DNA of 64,000 nucleotides from Ophioderma brevispina (GCA_023653785.1 JAMKCH010019809.1:1-64000); one strand, 5' to 3'. Positions 1-12,125 are shown, counted from the stretch's first letter. Notes: generated from the sequence alone by a model not told the origin. Numbers and translations are program-made.

Positions 1-99
1 ACAGACTGAATGCATAGGCTTGCTGTTTATTCCGTTGTTGTCTTCGCATCAAGACTAGCTGTGAATATAATTATATTCAACAACTACCGAATGATTAGC

Positions 100-835
100 C
101 ATGCACAAACAAACCTCTCTATTGAAGCCTGTATAGAAGATTCTAGTGACAAGTCACCGACGCTAGTCACCGATGGCAATTCGCGCATGTGTAGTACATT
201 CGGGTGACTGACCTAAGTATACACACAACCGAATGCAGTAAATATGTGTGTACATTGTACGTGTCATGCAAACCATGCTTGACCGCGCCCACAACACGGT
301 TCCGCGCATATAATTATGACAGCAATCAATACTCCCATTGCATTTCCCAGTTCAAACTTGGTTCCACTGCCGGAAAATAGCCATGTATATTTGCATTGTC
401 CCCTTATTAAATTAAATGTCACCTTGCAATGATGACACTGTGGGTTCAGGAATACCGACACAGATAGTACATCTCACTAGTCACATTATATCGCGCATAA
501 TCTACGATTATTTAGGAGTACTTTTTCAACCCTCAATTTCCGGGATTGACTCATGGCGCAACGTTACTAACATACAAACAACACCAACTTCTGTTTTCAG
601 CTTCTGATAGCCGAGACCATACCAGATTTTCCCATTATCATTGCGCATATAATTTTGACCACCTGAGGTTAAAAAGTCTCTCGAATGTCATGAACACACG
701 TTGCAGAATTTCCAAAATCTCCCCAAGCTGTATCACAAATATGACGTCTCCATTCAGTAATGAAAGTAATGAGCGGCGCTCTTCATTTGTAAATTGTATT
801 GGAAGAAGTGTGTACGTGCCATGGTAGCTATAAAG
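100..835 (+). repeat. Dispersed repeat R1, copy 1
   Basis: About 735 bp that reappears in the same orientation near 16495-17725. Shared landmarks in order: a 'gacgctRgtcaccga' block, 'tatacacacaacc', a block around 'gcgcatataattatgac', 'cttggttccactgcc', and a final 'taatgagcggcgctcttcat'. The two copies differ by many substitutions and small indels, so they are old. No coding potential is convincing: open frames inside are short and not shared between copies. The left boundary lies near or before position 100 and may run off the window. The class of element is unknown; no terminal inverted repeats were found. Confidence 0.75.
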
Positions 836-2109
836 AGGGTAACACTCTGTACCTATTCCGTAAATTTTGTTTACTAATATCTATAGGGCCCACCCTACGT
901 CGAGGAGGAGGAGGGGTGTTGCTGCTTGAGATTCTTTAGAGTATATTCTTAGTGATGTATCTTATTTTCTTAATAGGTAACTGGTTTTGTGGAAAACAAT
1001 ATTCGTAGGTTACGTTAAAATTTACCACACGAAAAATTGTCACAAATATTTGAAAAGATACGGAAGTAGAAAATTTCCACAATCTTGGCATGCATGCCTA
1101 TCAGAAAAGTCAATGTTTAATCTATCAAATGACTCGTTCGTATTAATACTGAAGATGTGAGCATAATTTAGTAAGAAACTTTTTAAATATATGTCTAAAA
1201 ATGACATATTTTTGGTGTCCCCTGCAATCAAATTTTCATAGAAGAGTGTTTTGTGGCGCGAAACAGCTCACCAAGGCGTATTATAGTGACGTATTCAACA
1301 TTTTGAACGTTTGGAGAAATTTGGCATATACGTTCGTTTTGTACTACTCTACAAATTCAAATTCCAAACTTGGCTTAATTAGTAAAATATTTTTTTAATT
1401 ATGACGTATTTGCAAAACCATAAATTGTCCGCATCACAATCATAAAGACGTAGTTGAAAATCTATTCTGACGTATTGATAATTTCAGTTCACGGTAAATT
1501 GTTATTTGTCGTTTTCACACAGTGACGTATTTGCGCAAACGCGTCGCATAACGACGTATTTGCGCAACATATTTGTTATTTACACGCTGAGATTGATCAT
1601 GACAATATGCCAGTCAGCGTGTTAAACATTTTTTTTTCGCACATCTAAATAATTATGAAGTTGAGTAGCTTTTTCTTGACGTCTTGACTGTTTTCTCCAT
1701 GCTCTTATCTTTTTTATGCCTGTTTCTTTAAAAAAACAAAAACAATCTCCCTTCTTCTTTTATCTAATATTCTATTTCCTTATACGCATCTAATATGATC
1801 GACCTTGGTTTTCTTTGGTGATTCCATCATTGGTTATATTATCACATTTTATCAATGTCTTTGACCTCCACCTCTAATGTAGCCTTTTTATCAAGGCTTT
1901 GCGCTTTATTTTGTATTGCTACTTCCCTGTATACGATGGTCCACAGCGCCCTCTCATTGGGAAGTTCTTGCGTATCTCAGCCGAGGCTTCGCTCCGGCGA
2001 TTGTGTCACGATAGATGAGAACAGTTTGAGGTGTCTTTTTTGAAAAAACGACCTCTAATGCTGCAAAGCGGTTTCTCATCCAGTTGTAAATTTCTTCTTT
2101 TCCGTTCTT
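836..2109. other. No gene seen; AT-rich spacer
   Basis: No conserved coding frame, repeat pair or RNA gene recognised, apart from the recurring TGACGTATT motif listed separately. Contains a short purine stretch near 900 and several A/T runs. Confidence 0.5.
1287..1567 (+). promoter_or_regulatory. Cluster of TGACGTATT(TGCGCAA) motifs
   Basis: Five near-copies of a short motif lie within 281 bp: TGACGTATT at 1287, TGACGTATTTGCAAAA at 1402, TGACGTATTG at 1468, TGACGTATTTGCGCAA at 1523 and CGACGTATTTGCGCAA at 1552. The first half resembles a CRE/ATF half-site. The second half, TTGCGCAA, is the palindromic C/EBP consensus. Spacing is irregular, so this is not a simple tandem repeat. Whether it binds anything is unknown; it could equally be internal to an unrecognised repeat. 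Confidence 0.35.
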
Positions 2110-2111
2110 TC

Positions 2112-2425
2112 CTATTTCAGATGTAATTGCTCTTCCTCTTTTTGTTGCTGAATGACTTTCAACCTAGCAAGCTTGTTATTTGTGTTGCCCTGACCATTTC
2201 GATCCTTGAGAGGCCTGATTTTGGCCCGGCCTGGAGCCAGTCGTCGAATTCCATCTCTGCCTGATGAACAAGCAGGATTTCGCCGTGGGCCGGAGCACTG
2301 TCCATCAGATGTAAAATACACATTAAATATTGAGGAGAGTTCCTGAAAGCGTCGTAAGGCAGACCTTACTGCGCATATGACCCGTTTGGGCACCAGGGTC
2401 GACACTCAGCCTTCTCAGGACCATC
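2112..2425 (-). mobile_element. LINE-A copy 1, inverted 5' segment
   Basis: The reverse strand of about 2225-2415 matches the forward strand of about 32335-32520, including the shared stretch encoding a WNSTTGSR-like / FDDWLQ-like reading around 2225-2275. In the copy at 32 kb this block lies upstream of the reverse transcriptase remnant on the same strand. Here it lies upstream but reversed. That geometry is what a 5' inversion by twin priming gives. Not an intact protein; stops and frame changes occur throughout. Confidence 0.55.
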
Positions 2426-2479
2426 CCGGATTGTCACCTTGTACAATTCAATATGCTTGTAAACCGTAGCTTTATCCTT

Positions 2480-3255
2480 AAGACCATGGTCGTCCTGAGG
2501 AACGGAGTCCCAAACGGACATTACTGGCTCCCATGCTGTCCAACTTGTACAGCGATTTACCTCAACAACATCTATACAATATGGCTACGCCGACGAGCTT
2601 GCTCTTTTCAGTTCGGACAGAAGCTAGACTGAAGTAGAAGTACACTTACTACAGATATATGGCCCTACTTGCAGCATTTCTCAAGACCTGGAGACTCAAG
2701 CAGAGTGACATCGGCCAGCTTAATCCATCTTAATGAAGCGCCTGCATACAATCCCACACCAACCTTCTGGGAGTGAAGCTTGATCGGCACCTTACCTTTC
2801 GGCAGCATTCTCGAGTCAGTAGGTGCAAAGGTATCTTCGGGAACCTCATGTGCCGCCCTGCTGGATCTTCCTGGGGTACTAGGCACCACCACCCTGGCTC
2901 TTGTCTACAGCGCTATGAGTATGCCGCCCCATCAGGGTGCAAATAGCTCTCACACAAAGAAGCTGGACACAGTACTCAACGAGACCACGAAGAACCATTA
3001 CTGTTGTCTTCGTTCCATCCATCTGGCTTCTACCAGTGCTTTCAGTATACTGCATCACCTGCAGTGCTTTGGAGAGAACATCACACACATAACTGGTGAA
3101 TAAGGCTTGTTGGACACAAGCCCCTGTTGCTAACACTGTCAAAGAATGCCACTAGCTCGGCGAAGAGAACTGCGCCTCGTCGACCTTTCTGTCGACACGC
3201 TGCTAAACTCTCCAGCCCCCCATCACATCTTAAAGACATGAACAGCTTGGCTAGC
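2480..3255 (+). pseudogene. LINE-A copy 1, broken reverse transcriptase (non-LTR)
   Basis: Remnant of a non-LTR retrotransposon reverse transcriptase, read in shifting frames. NGVP near 2500 matches the start of the 'NGVPQGSVLAP' palm motif. YADEL at 2586-2600 is a degenerate YADD catalytic motif. Further on come a 'W.EV' block, a counterpart of the 'PTYLGVKLDR' thumb block near 2758-2800, 'ILESVGAKVSS' near 2808, and 'LALVYS' and 'THTKKLD'-like blocks near 2890-2965. Multiple stops and frameshifts make it inactive. It is cut off at about 3255, where a foldback element begins. The second copy at 32.3-33.9 kb retains more of the 3' part. It most resembles jockey/CR1-type elements, but the clade is not certain. 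Confidence 0.8.
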
Positions 3256-3257
3256 TA

Positions 3258-3718
3258 CTCCAGAAAGCCTCCATTGGTTTGCAACTTGCATTTCAAGAAA
3301 GTTTTACCTTTATACTGATATCTCAAACCACCAGTCAAAGGCACAATTATAAATGCTGAGAATTTTAAAGTATCGAATTTTACATCGCGAGTCTCTATAC
3401 TGTTTCCAAAGAAACTACATCGCATGTTTGTAGATCTGGAACAAACATAATTCAAAAAAAGTTTGGCGATGAAAAAACAGACACTGCTTGATGAATAAAG
3501 ATGAACTTGATTATCAATTGATTTACGGTTCTTGAGTATGAGTACAAATGCCAGACTTTCATGTTTTACAATAAAAGCTGCAAACCAATGGATCTGTCTT
3601 GTTCACGTTTTATTGATTTGGCGTGAATAGAAAATGATGCAAGTTACCCAGATATGTACGGTCAGGAAAATGGGTGATTTGGTTCAAATGAGTATAACTT
3701 GGGTTTGGCATGTGCAAA
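3258..3718 (+). mobile_element. Foldback element FB1, copy 1 (left arm missing)
   Basis: Matches 4535-5025 in the same orientation. It has a 'CATTGGTTTGCA' block near 3272 and the complementary 'TGCAAACCAATG' near 3579, and ends with the arm 'AAAATGGGTGAT...TATAACTTGGGTTTG'. The outer left arm present in copy 2 is absent; instead the broken LINE-A sequence abuts at about 3255. No protein is encoded. Confidence 0.7.
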
Positions 3719-4413
3719 TTTAAAAATTCTTTTTTTTTTAAATTTAGACCTGAAATTTCTCTTTGCGATGATACTTTACAGAGATTTCCTTTCAGATTTT
3801 TTTATTAAACAACAAAAAAATGAGCAAACTTCCTTTTGAATCAGCCTGTATCTATAAAAGCTTTAAAACCACGCAAAATATCAAGTTTGGAACAATCTTA
3901 ATAGCGCACTATTTTTCAAATGTCCCAGTGTCTCTTTATAGTGTATTTCCAAGTCAGTTAAAATGTCAGGTTTTGTTTCTTATCGTATTGTTTATTCCAC
4001 AATCTTTCTGATCTTATAAATCACAACCAAATACCATGAACACAATATAAAGAAACCATGTTCGTCTCATTTTGTTATTCCTTTCACATGAGAATGATAG
4101 GATTCCTTTTATGTGCGTGTGTCATTAACACCTCTCAGGCGCCTAGCCTGGAGTTAAACTGTCAAGTCTTTGCATATTGGGTAACCGGTCAAAACATTGC
4201 CACTTACAGAAATGTTGTCATAAGGTGTTACCTATTCCACCATGTGACTGCTAATTAACGAGGGTTTCCAATGATGTACAGGCTGATTCAGAAAGAGCTT
4301 TACTCACTTTTATTGTATAGTCTAGTTAAAATCTGTAAGGAATTCCTAGTAAACTAATGTCATTAGAGTTAATTTCTGAATGCCTAATTTAATGAAATAA
4401 GGAATTTTTACTT
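3719..4413. other. No gene seen
   Basis: AT-rich; no repeat partner, RNA gene or conserved frame recognised. Confidence 0.5.
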
Positions 4414-5025
4414 TGCTCATGTGCACAAACCCGAGTTATACTAATTTGATGAAATCATCCATTTTCCTGATTTATAAATCTGGCAACTTGCCATCATTTT
4501 TTTTACACCAAAACAGGAGGGGGTGAACAAGAAAGCCTCTGTTGGTTTGCAACTTTCATTGCCAAAAGGGAAGTTTTACTTGTTTTCTCCTACTTAAAAT
4601 CTATCAAATAAAGATTTTTTTTTTTTTTTTTTTTTTTTTTCAAACATTTTAAATGCTGACAATTTTTAAATGATATGAATTTTGATTTTTGGTATCTCTG
4701 AGAAAAAAAAAAAAAATCATTGCATGTTTTGTCGTTCTTTGAACAAACCTAAATGCACCACAAACAGTCGTCGATGAGAAATAGTTATATTTACACTGCA
4801 AGATGATAGAAAATATACTTAATTTGATTGTTTTGATTATATTTCTTGATAATGGATGTATGAAAGCCAAACTGTCATTTTGACAATAAAAGTTGCAAAC
4901 CCAATGAGATCTGTCTTGTTCACGCTTTGATTTAGCATGAATAGAAACTGATTGCAAGTTACCAAAATGTGTACAGCTGGAAAATGGGTGATACATTGAG
5001 GTATAACTGAGTTTGCAGTATGATG
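4414..5025 (+). mobile_element. Foldback element FB1, copy 2 (long inverted arms)
   Basis: About 610 bp whose ends are inverted copies of one another over roughly 140 bp. The left arm runs 4414-4560 (landmarks: 'GAGTTATAC', 'ATCCATTTTCC', 'CAACTTGCCATC', 'GTGAACAAG', 'TTGGTTTGCAACTTTCATTG'). The right arm runs about 4880-5025 with the same landmarks in reverse complement. Contains a run of 24 T near 4617-4640. No transposase; a non-autonomous DNA transposon or foldback element. Confidence 0.8.
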
Positions 5026-6083
5026 AACTAATTTTACAAAGAGATTTTTTAGTTATTGCTCTTTACAAAGATAATATTAAAATACAGAAATTACTTTTAA
5101 ACTTTTACTATAACCACAACAAAAATTAAATGTACAATCCATGCACGCGAGGGTTCCAACTTGAGAGAATTAATTAATAACTGTTATAAAGACCAATGAG
5201 TTTTCCGAGGTCAGAACCCATTGCTTCGACCCCAAGCTGATCATCAATGGCCAACATTCCAACAACCTGTCCCGATTCTTGGGAGTCATTCTTTAAGACC
5301 TAAATGATGACAAAATGAGAAACCAAGTGGCCAGATTTGTAATAGACAAAAAAGCCAGAGCATGCATACAAGAAAATTGTTGGCTTGTACAAGAAGCAAT
5401 CTTGCCACTACACGCAGAAGGTATAATCACCTTATAATTCCCAATAATGGCTTGTGGAGAAGCTGGACATGCATCAAGTACCTTGAGATCATCATCCTTT
5501 GTCATTATCATCATCATTCCTTCATCAATTAACTATCATGATGATGCTTGTAACCTATGCTGTGTCGCTAGGCCCTCCCCCATCTCATTTTACATTGTGG
5601 TTTGGATTTGCTTCTCTTGACCTAGCTGTTGTCTTTAAGTACCATAGCTGTAATTGTCATCACTCATGCCTTTTCTGTCTTCCTCTACTCCTTTTTGCTT
5701 TCCTTGGCTGCCATTCTGTTTTTACGTTTGTCTTTTTGTGATACAGTTATGGCCATGCAAAACTACATGAATCTGCCAAAGCCTGGTCGAAAGGCCAGAA
5801 ACCTATGGAGTTGATTACCAACAGATCTACATCCATGCTGTCTTCAAGTAAACTACATGCACCACATATGTTTATATCCTACGACGGGTGGCTGAACTCT
5901 GAAGGTAATTAACCAATGATTTATTCCTGTTCTGAAATTTATTTCAAACACAAAAGATTGTGATAAAGTTATATCTTCTTCTTTTCTCAAAATACTTAAG
6001 TTTGTTTTTCTTCATTATGCAGGCTGGCATTTGAAACTCATGAGGTCAATGAACTTATTTAGGTTTTACCACTTAATGTTCAA
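5026..6083. other. No gene seen
   Basis: Holds a weak reverse-transcriptase-like reading near 5229-5294 (discussed under rejected items) and a pyrimidine-rich stretch near 5640-5740 that would encode a hydrophobic peptide. Neither is supported by homology I recognise. Confidence 0.4.
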
Positions 6084-6170
6084 TTAAAGGTGTATTTTGT
6101 GACTCTAACACCTTACTACATCAAGAAACCTTAAAAGATTAATTTCAAAATTTCAGTTGATTCTGACAGT
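6084..6170 (+). repeat. Family E fragment
   Basis: TTAAAGGTGTATTTTGTGA followed by 'ctctaacacctt' matches the left end of the family E copies at 13030, 18822 and 29104. Similarity fades after about 85 bp. Confidence 0.55.
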
Positions 6171-6655
6171 ACATTTTAATGTTATGGGCATGCTTGTTTC
6201 ACACTTGTCCACAAAATCTGCATGTAATGTCCACGTCTAATCTGCACGCAAGATATACCATAAATACAAGGCCAATGGTTCAGCTGATATAAAAATAAGC
6301 AATTAAGGTAAATCAGGGGATAGGGCTGTTGATAACAAAATGTCCCTTAACTACAGCAATAAAACAACACCTGTATTCACTCATCTGAAACCATTTCTAC
6401 CACATACCCTAAAACGAACAGTCCAATGAGCAAGGTTTTGCATGGTCACACACTACTTACTCCGTAACGAGTTTTGTATAACCTAAATCGTTCAAAATTT
6501 AATTTGGGTTCCCCTACTTTAAATGCCGTCGATGCAGCAATGAAGAAGAAAAGAACTTTGTACTAAAACAACCTGTTGTTGCTCTGCACTGGTAAACCCT
6601 GGGATGTGTACTACACGACCATAGATAAATAGTAAATAGGGTAATAAAGGTTGGT
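6171..6655. other. No gene seen
   Basis: AT-rich sequence without recognised frames or repeats. Confidence 0.45.
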
Positions 6656-9482
6656 TTTCGTCGTCAGAACAAAAGCAAATGGATAAAGGAGAAAACCCAC
6701 AAAATACGTTTTAACCTTGAAAGAGAAATTTTATGAATAACAAATGAACTAATTTAATTAAAATGCTAGTTCATGTACCTCTCAAGAGATCTGGAAGGGA
6801 ATGGTAGCTTTTATGATTTATGATAAGAACATGGTATACAGGTAATTTTAAACATTGACGATTCTCAAATACAATTGGTTCCATAAACTTACTCAAATTC
6901 AATATGATAATTTAGAAGGTGAATCCGTATGTCTGAACTTTTATGTGCCCTGGAAAAATATGAATAATAGTAAGAGTCCAGGGCCGGACGGTTTCACAGC
7001 CTAGTTTTACAATACTTTTTTGGGCCATTTCCAGTTTTTCTTCTTCCGTTCATTGAACTGTTTTCAGAAAGGCTCTCTATCAAAATTCAAAACAGGCTAT
7101 TTACTCTTTTGCCCAAAGGTGACAAACCCCGTCATTTTGGTTAAAATTGGAGGCTATATCCTTACTAAAACTTTTCGTACAAATGGCATCCTCCGCGTGA
7201 ATCGCCAATCGCATTAAAGTGGTTTTCCATCTTTATAATTGCTCAGCATCAAACTGGTTTGTTGGTCCCAAACGTGATTTATCGGTGAAAACATTCGATT
7301 ACTTTTTGACTTGTTTAAATTATACAGACGTTAATCAATAACCTGGTTTTATTATTACTAATCCATTTTCAAAAAAAAAAAGCATTTGACCAAAGTGTCC
7401 CATCAGTTTATTTTTGAAAACCCTACAAGTAGTTAACGTGGGGCGGACAATTTGTAATGGTGAGGCCTTTGTATATGAAAAGCTTTTTCATTTTTCAATT
7501 CAATCTGTCATTGTAACACGGCAATATTTTCCAAACCTTTTCCATTTTGCGTAGTTGCCGGCAGGGTGACCCAGTGTCGCCTTATATATTTGTTTTCTCT
7601 GTGCCGAGATTACTGCATGGTTGCTATGATACGTTGTATAAAGATAACATGGTATCTCAATTATGATTTACTTTTAAAATTACTCAAATTGCGGACGACA
7701 CACCTGATTTCGGATGTCACTGAAAAGTCCTTGAAAGCGCTTTAGAAACGCTTGAATTGTGCCGAGAACTCTGGCTTTGAAAATTAAATATTGATCAAAA
7801 CAGTTGCAGTTTTGGATTGGGTCATGGAAAGCTAGAAAGGTAAAAATCTGTAATAATCTTACGTTAACTTGTAATTTAGATTGTAGATGTTGACTTTTTA
7901 AAAGGTTTTTCGTTTTAGTACAAATCTCGATGATATGGTAAAAAGATTATGAGAAATCATTCAGATCGATGAAACTTTGTTATCATCTTGGAAGAAACGA
8001 AATCTTACAAGTTTTGGGAAGTTTGTCGTTGAAAATCTCTAGTCTGCAAAATAAGGTACATTGCACAGATCTGCCCAATCCAAGTAACGATTTAATAAAA
8101 ACATAAACGAGCTTTTAATTATGTGTGGGTGATAACCGATCGCAGTCAATGAGTCCGTTTATTAAATTATGAGGATGGTGGAGTTAAAATGCCTGATGTT
8201 GAAATACTCATGAAATGCTTTGAAGATAAATTGGATTCGGAGGCTTGTTTTTCGAGTGTCATAAATGGGGTCCGTTATTTTATATGTGCATATGGCTTCA
8301 CCGGCCGAAGAACATCAATTCGTTTTGGTCAATCATGTTTTAATGAGCTACAAATATAATATCAAAATAAGTTCTGGTATGACACGCTGTTTTGCTGTCT
8401 GCTTTCCTCCTCCTCAACATTGTGAACGACAGTAACTTAATGGATTTTAACCGCATAGCAAGGCAGTACCTATGGTGAACGACAAACATCAAGATCCAGG
8501 TGGTACTTGGTCACCATACGCATTGGAGAAGAAGGGAGTGCTATTCATTAATTGACCTTACTGAAGTCAAATTGGTTATTTTAAGCGCATCTAGATGAAT
8601 TTGTCGATCTTATAATTTAAAACATTTTATTTTAAAGAATATACACGGTATAATTACAGCATTCAGTCAAATTTTGTGTTCAGTAAGAGTTGTCCAAATA
8701 ACTCCCCCTTCTTTTCTTTCTCCAAATAGGGAAATCCTCTTTAATAGTAAAGGGTTTCAAAATTGTTCTCATGACATTTTTGTTGCAAATAAAAAAGGGA
8801 ATGAAAAGTTACAATGGTAAACAGAATTTGCTATAGGAAAATACGAATGAAAAGGAACTGTGTGTTTTAAACACTTTTACATTTCAGTGGCACAAAATGA
8901 GGTGGTTTCCGTATCGAATAAACCAACCCTTTTATCAAAAAATACTCTACCCTTGAATTAAGGATTAAAGGATCAATGACATCTGTAAATCTGCCAGGTA
9001 AACCAGACCAATGCAGCATATATTCTTGATTTCCCATCTTCTAGGATTTTGGGTTGCATGTACAAAGATTGGTTGCAAGGAATTTTTAATGTTGAAATTG
9101 GTAGGGAGCAAAGGTAATTCTTTTTTGGTACTAAGCACGATACTATTTTTACACTAATTTTGGGTCATGCAAAATTCATCTGTATAGAGCAAATATCTTT
9201 GAAAACATCCCAATATAGATATTTTTAAAAAGAAATTTCAACTTCTATACTTTGATGAAATCAGACAGTGTGTAACATGAATCTTCTCAAGTTTCCAGAA
9301 GAGATGGCAAAAACTGGCATTTACTCTTTGATTATTAAGCAATACGTTTGTAAGTAATTGCTATGCTGTAATATATATAGAAAAAAAAAAAACTGTAAAT
9401 TATAAGCCAGTTTTTCAAGTCTGTGGAAGTTGTATGTTTAAGATATGTAATAAAGACGGCTGTCAAAAAAAATAAAAATAGG
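6656..9482 (+). pseudogene. Decayed L1/Tx1-like LINE ORF2 and 3' end
   Basis: Most of the ORF2 of a non-LTR retrotransposon is readable across shifting frames. Landmarks in order: 'KPTKY' near 6698; 'NNSKSPGPDGFTA' at about 6964-7002 (finger region); 'LPK/CPK..GDKPRHF' and 'NWR' near 7108-7155; 'KAFDQ' near 7380; 'CRQGDP.SPYIF' near 7560-7595; 'ADDT' near 7695 (catalytic FADD equivalent); 'LELCAE' and 'GLKI' near 7750-7790; a 'LPNPSNDLIK' thumb block near 8070-8100; 'GG.KMPD' near 8175. At least a dozen stops and frameshifts rule out function. The 3' end carries AATAAA near 9450 and an A-rich tail at about 9465-9482. No endonuclease domain was found upstream, so the copy is 5' truncated. Confidence 0.9.
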
Positions 9483-9489
9483 GTAATAT

Positions 9490-9560
9490 AATGTAATAGT
9501 TAGTTAGTTAGACCAAAGTTTTTAAATCCGGTTTTGTCCCCGTTAAACGATAGGGGACGA
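9490..9560 (+). repeat. Short shared block (copy of 14477-14520)
   Basis: A TTAG run (9497-9511) is followed by 'accaaagtttttaaatc' and 'ggttttgtccccg'. The latter block of about 38 bp recurs at 14477-14520. It is probably the end of a larger dispersed repeat. Confidence 0.5.
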
Positions 9561-10985
9561 TACACTCACTCAGCAATACTGCTGTGTGTGGATTTATTGG
9601 AGCAAAGGTAATTGACCGGATGCCTTTACCTGACTCATCCACATTTTCGGGGGTGGGCCTAGGCCTATATGGGCAACCCACGCACCAACGAGCAAGGCAA
9701 GCATGTGCTGGGATGGCCGCCATTTTAACTCTCCAGAGCGACGCCTTGTAGGTAGATCTTCTTTGTCATTCTACCCAGCTAAACCACTACCCTCCTCATC
9801 AGAAATCAATGGGGTGACGTTTAGCCGCCGCCGACAACAGTCGGGGGCCCTTGGGACAGATCACAGATTTTCTTGTTCTGCATTTTCAATAAATTGCATA
9901 ACAGTTTAGGTTCCTCAATCATGACACTTCATGCCATCTATTTTTCAACTCTCACATCACACGGCCTCCTGGGCTGGCTCAGATAGAATACAAGGTTTTC
10001 AGGTTTGTTTTAAAGGTAGTAGTTCAAACATTGTGGATCCATGGCATTTGAAAAGCAAAGGTTTGAGATTTGCAATTAAGTGGTGGAATCACCAGGCACA
10101 ATCTTGGGAAGGTCTTGTGTGCCTCAAGCTAGAGGTCAAACCTGCTCTTTCTAAAGACAAGGCAACGCTCAAATGATGACCGAGAAAACCCAGCCAGTTG
10201 CCGATGTTGGCTTTAAACTTGAGATGGTCAAGATGTCTACTACATGTAATAAGTACCCTCAAACATTAGTGTCATGCCCTTGTAGTGCACAATTTGTAGT
10301 TGAGTTGAATTTTGATAGAATCTGCTGCCCAACCATGGATTTCAACATCTAATGATGACCTTGCCTTGGAGCATTTTCCCAGTGACAGTTACTGGTAAAA
10401 AACATTTATTTGCTTCTTGGCTGTTTGGTTTAAACAGAAGTGACGCAGAAACTTGAACGTGTTTCAATATAAGGGCTCAGATCTTTGGGGATTTCTTCTG
10501 ATCGTCATGGATTTAAGCTAAACTGTTTTCCACTGGATGGATTTAAATCCACATCTAATTTTGAAGTTTATGCTTGACTCTCTCTTTCTCTTTGCTTTCA
10601 ACTCATCATTATTTAGAGGTCCCAGGAAAGGCAAATAGAATTGTGGTTTGGTCAATTCCTACAAGTAGGGACCAGAAAGCATTGATCCTTTGGGGTTAGT
10701 GATGACATCATTTGTGGGGCCATTGATTGATAATAGAGTTATAGAAAAGTGCAGGTGACGGGGGTGAATCTATTCATGACACTTACTGATAATCAATCGT
10801 TCACAAATATTCCCTGGAAGTGTATTCTTTTTTTTGTCTGGCCCTGTTTAGTGCAATGGAATGTGTCCACAAAGATTTGGAGTAGGTTTATCATCTCAAT
10901 TCCTGGGACTTCAAGGTTCAATATCATTAATGTAAACATCTATGTCATTTTCAACATTTTACCTCCTTTTTGGGTCCTTTTCTAT
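9561..10985. other. No gene seen
   Basis: An open frame at 9931-10176 (81 codons) has no family I recognise and no splice-site context. The rest is unremarkable. Confidence 0.45.
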
Positions 10986-11290
10986 TTCTTACAATTTTAT
11001 GTAGTTAAAGTAAAAAAAATCGACATATTTATAGCACTTTTCAATGTATTCAAATCGCTTTACATTCTTGCTGCCACTAGATATGCGGCTGCCATAACAA
11101 AGTGCAAAGCATACTCACTCCTTGAAACGGCACTCAAGGATGATATTCCTAACACTTCCCCCTGTCTGGAGAGGAGGCAAGCGAGGTATTAAAGTGCCTT
11201 GCCCAAGTGCAACACACATTCACCTCAGCTGTCTCGAACCCATGGCCTTTGGGTCATGAGTCGGTCACTGTATCCACTGGACACATGTGC
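10986..11290 (-). mobile_element. tRNA-derived SINE-like element
   Basis: Read on the minus strand, it starts near 11290 with a tRNA-like head: an A-box-like segment around 'CCAGTGGATACAG', an anticodon-arm-like 'ACTCATGACCCAAAGG' and a B-box 'GGGTTCGAGAC' at about 11230-11243. It continues with the 'GGGCAAGGCACTTT' and 'AAAGCGATTTGAA' blocks that I know from widespread invertebrate short repeats, and ends in an A/T-rich tail near 10990. Not a functional tRNA: no acceptor stem can be built. Confidence 0.6.
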
Positions 11291-11661
11291 CCTACATATT
11301 TTATAGATCTTTGAGAAAGTGAAATAAAGAGAAATGAGATCTATATTTCCTGATTATGGAGATTCTGAAAAACTTACATTTGCTGTTCGAAATTATGTGT
11401 CATGTTCTGCTACGTGATATGAGAGTTTGGCACTTCCCTACTTGCATCCCACCAAGTATCTGGAACAATTGGCAATGCAATACTTGCAATTCCATATTGA
11501 ATGCTTATATTGAATGCTTTAACATATTGTACCATTAAAAATGGCAGGTTATTTTTCCCCTCTATCTTGGGAAGGAAATGGATTTGAACTCACACTGAAA
11601 TTTCAGGATGACCATGAGAAAAATATGGTCTTTCGTGTGATAACAAACTATACTACTTCCA
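11291..11661. other. No gene seen
   Basis: No conserved feature. The stretch at 11590-11640 resembles phrases found in other repeats of the window ('atttcaggatgaccatgagaa' compare 38664-38690). Confidence 0.4.
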
Positions 11662-12015
11662 TTAAAGGTGCAACAAGAGATTTTGGGGCACCTATATATT
11701 GTGTCGTATGCAGTGATTTCATATATATAAGACCCTAATAGATTTCTTACCTTGTCTTTGGTTACAGAAATGCCTTGAAAGTGAAAACAAATGGCGATTT
11801 TCATTTGCTTAATTTCAATATAAAACAGGCTTTATTTTGTATTTGCTCCTATACGAAATTATAAATTTCACAATTTTTGTACCAAAGTAATATTTTTCAG
11901 CTTAATCCTTTCACATGGGGACATTTTTGATAAAAAGCTTTACATTGACGCAAAAATCAGAATTTTCATATTTTTAGGGACACCTGTTATGTGAAATCTC
12001 TCGTTGCACCTTTAA
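11662..12015 (+). mobile_element. MITE family M1, copy 1
   Basis: 354 bp with terminal inverted repeats of about 21 bp: TTAAAGGTGCAACAAGAGAT at the left, and the right end reading ATCTCTCGTTGCACCTTTAA. The interior matches copy 2 (16637-16993) over its length. No coding capacity. The TTAA at each end may be the target duplication, as in piggyBac-type elements, or part of the repeat itself; both copies are bounded by TTAA. Confidence 0.88.
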
Positions 12016-12125
12016 GTCGGGGGCTTTCAAAAATGATCAGAACAGGCACTTTTAAAAAACGTAAATTTCAAAATATTAACAATGCAGTTTATGCAGTACA
12101 TAACATGCAGCTGTACATTAAAAAT

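Noticed and set aside
5229..5294. Short reading resembling the 'INGQ...FLGV' part of a reverse transcriptase
   Set aside because: Only about 20 residues, with no RT motif before or after it in any frame; could be chance.
5499..5814. Hydrophobic open frames suggesting a membrane protein
   Set aside because: Hydrophobicity comes from a T/C-rich stretch; two overlapping frames show it equally; no family match.
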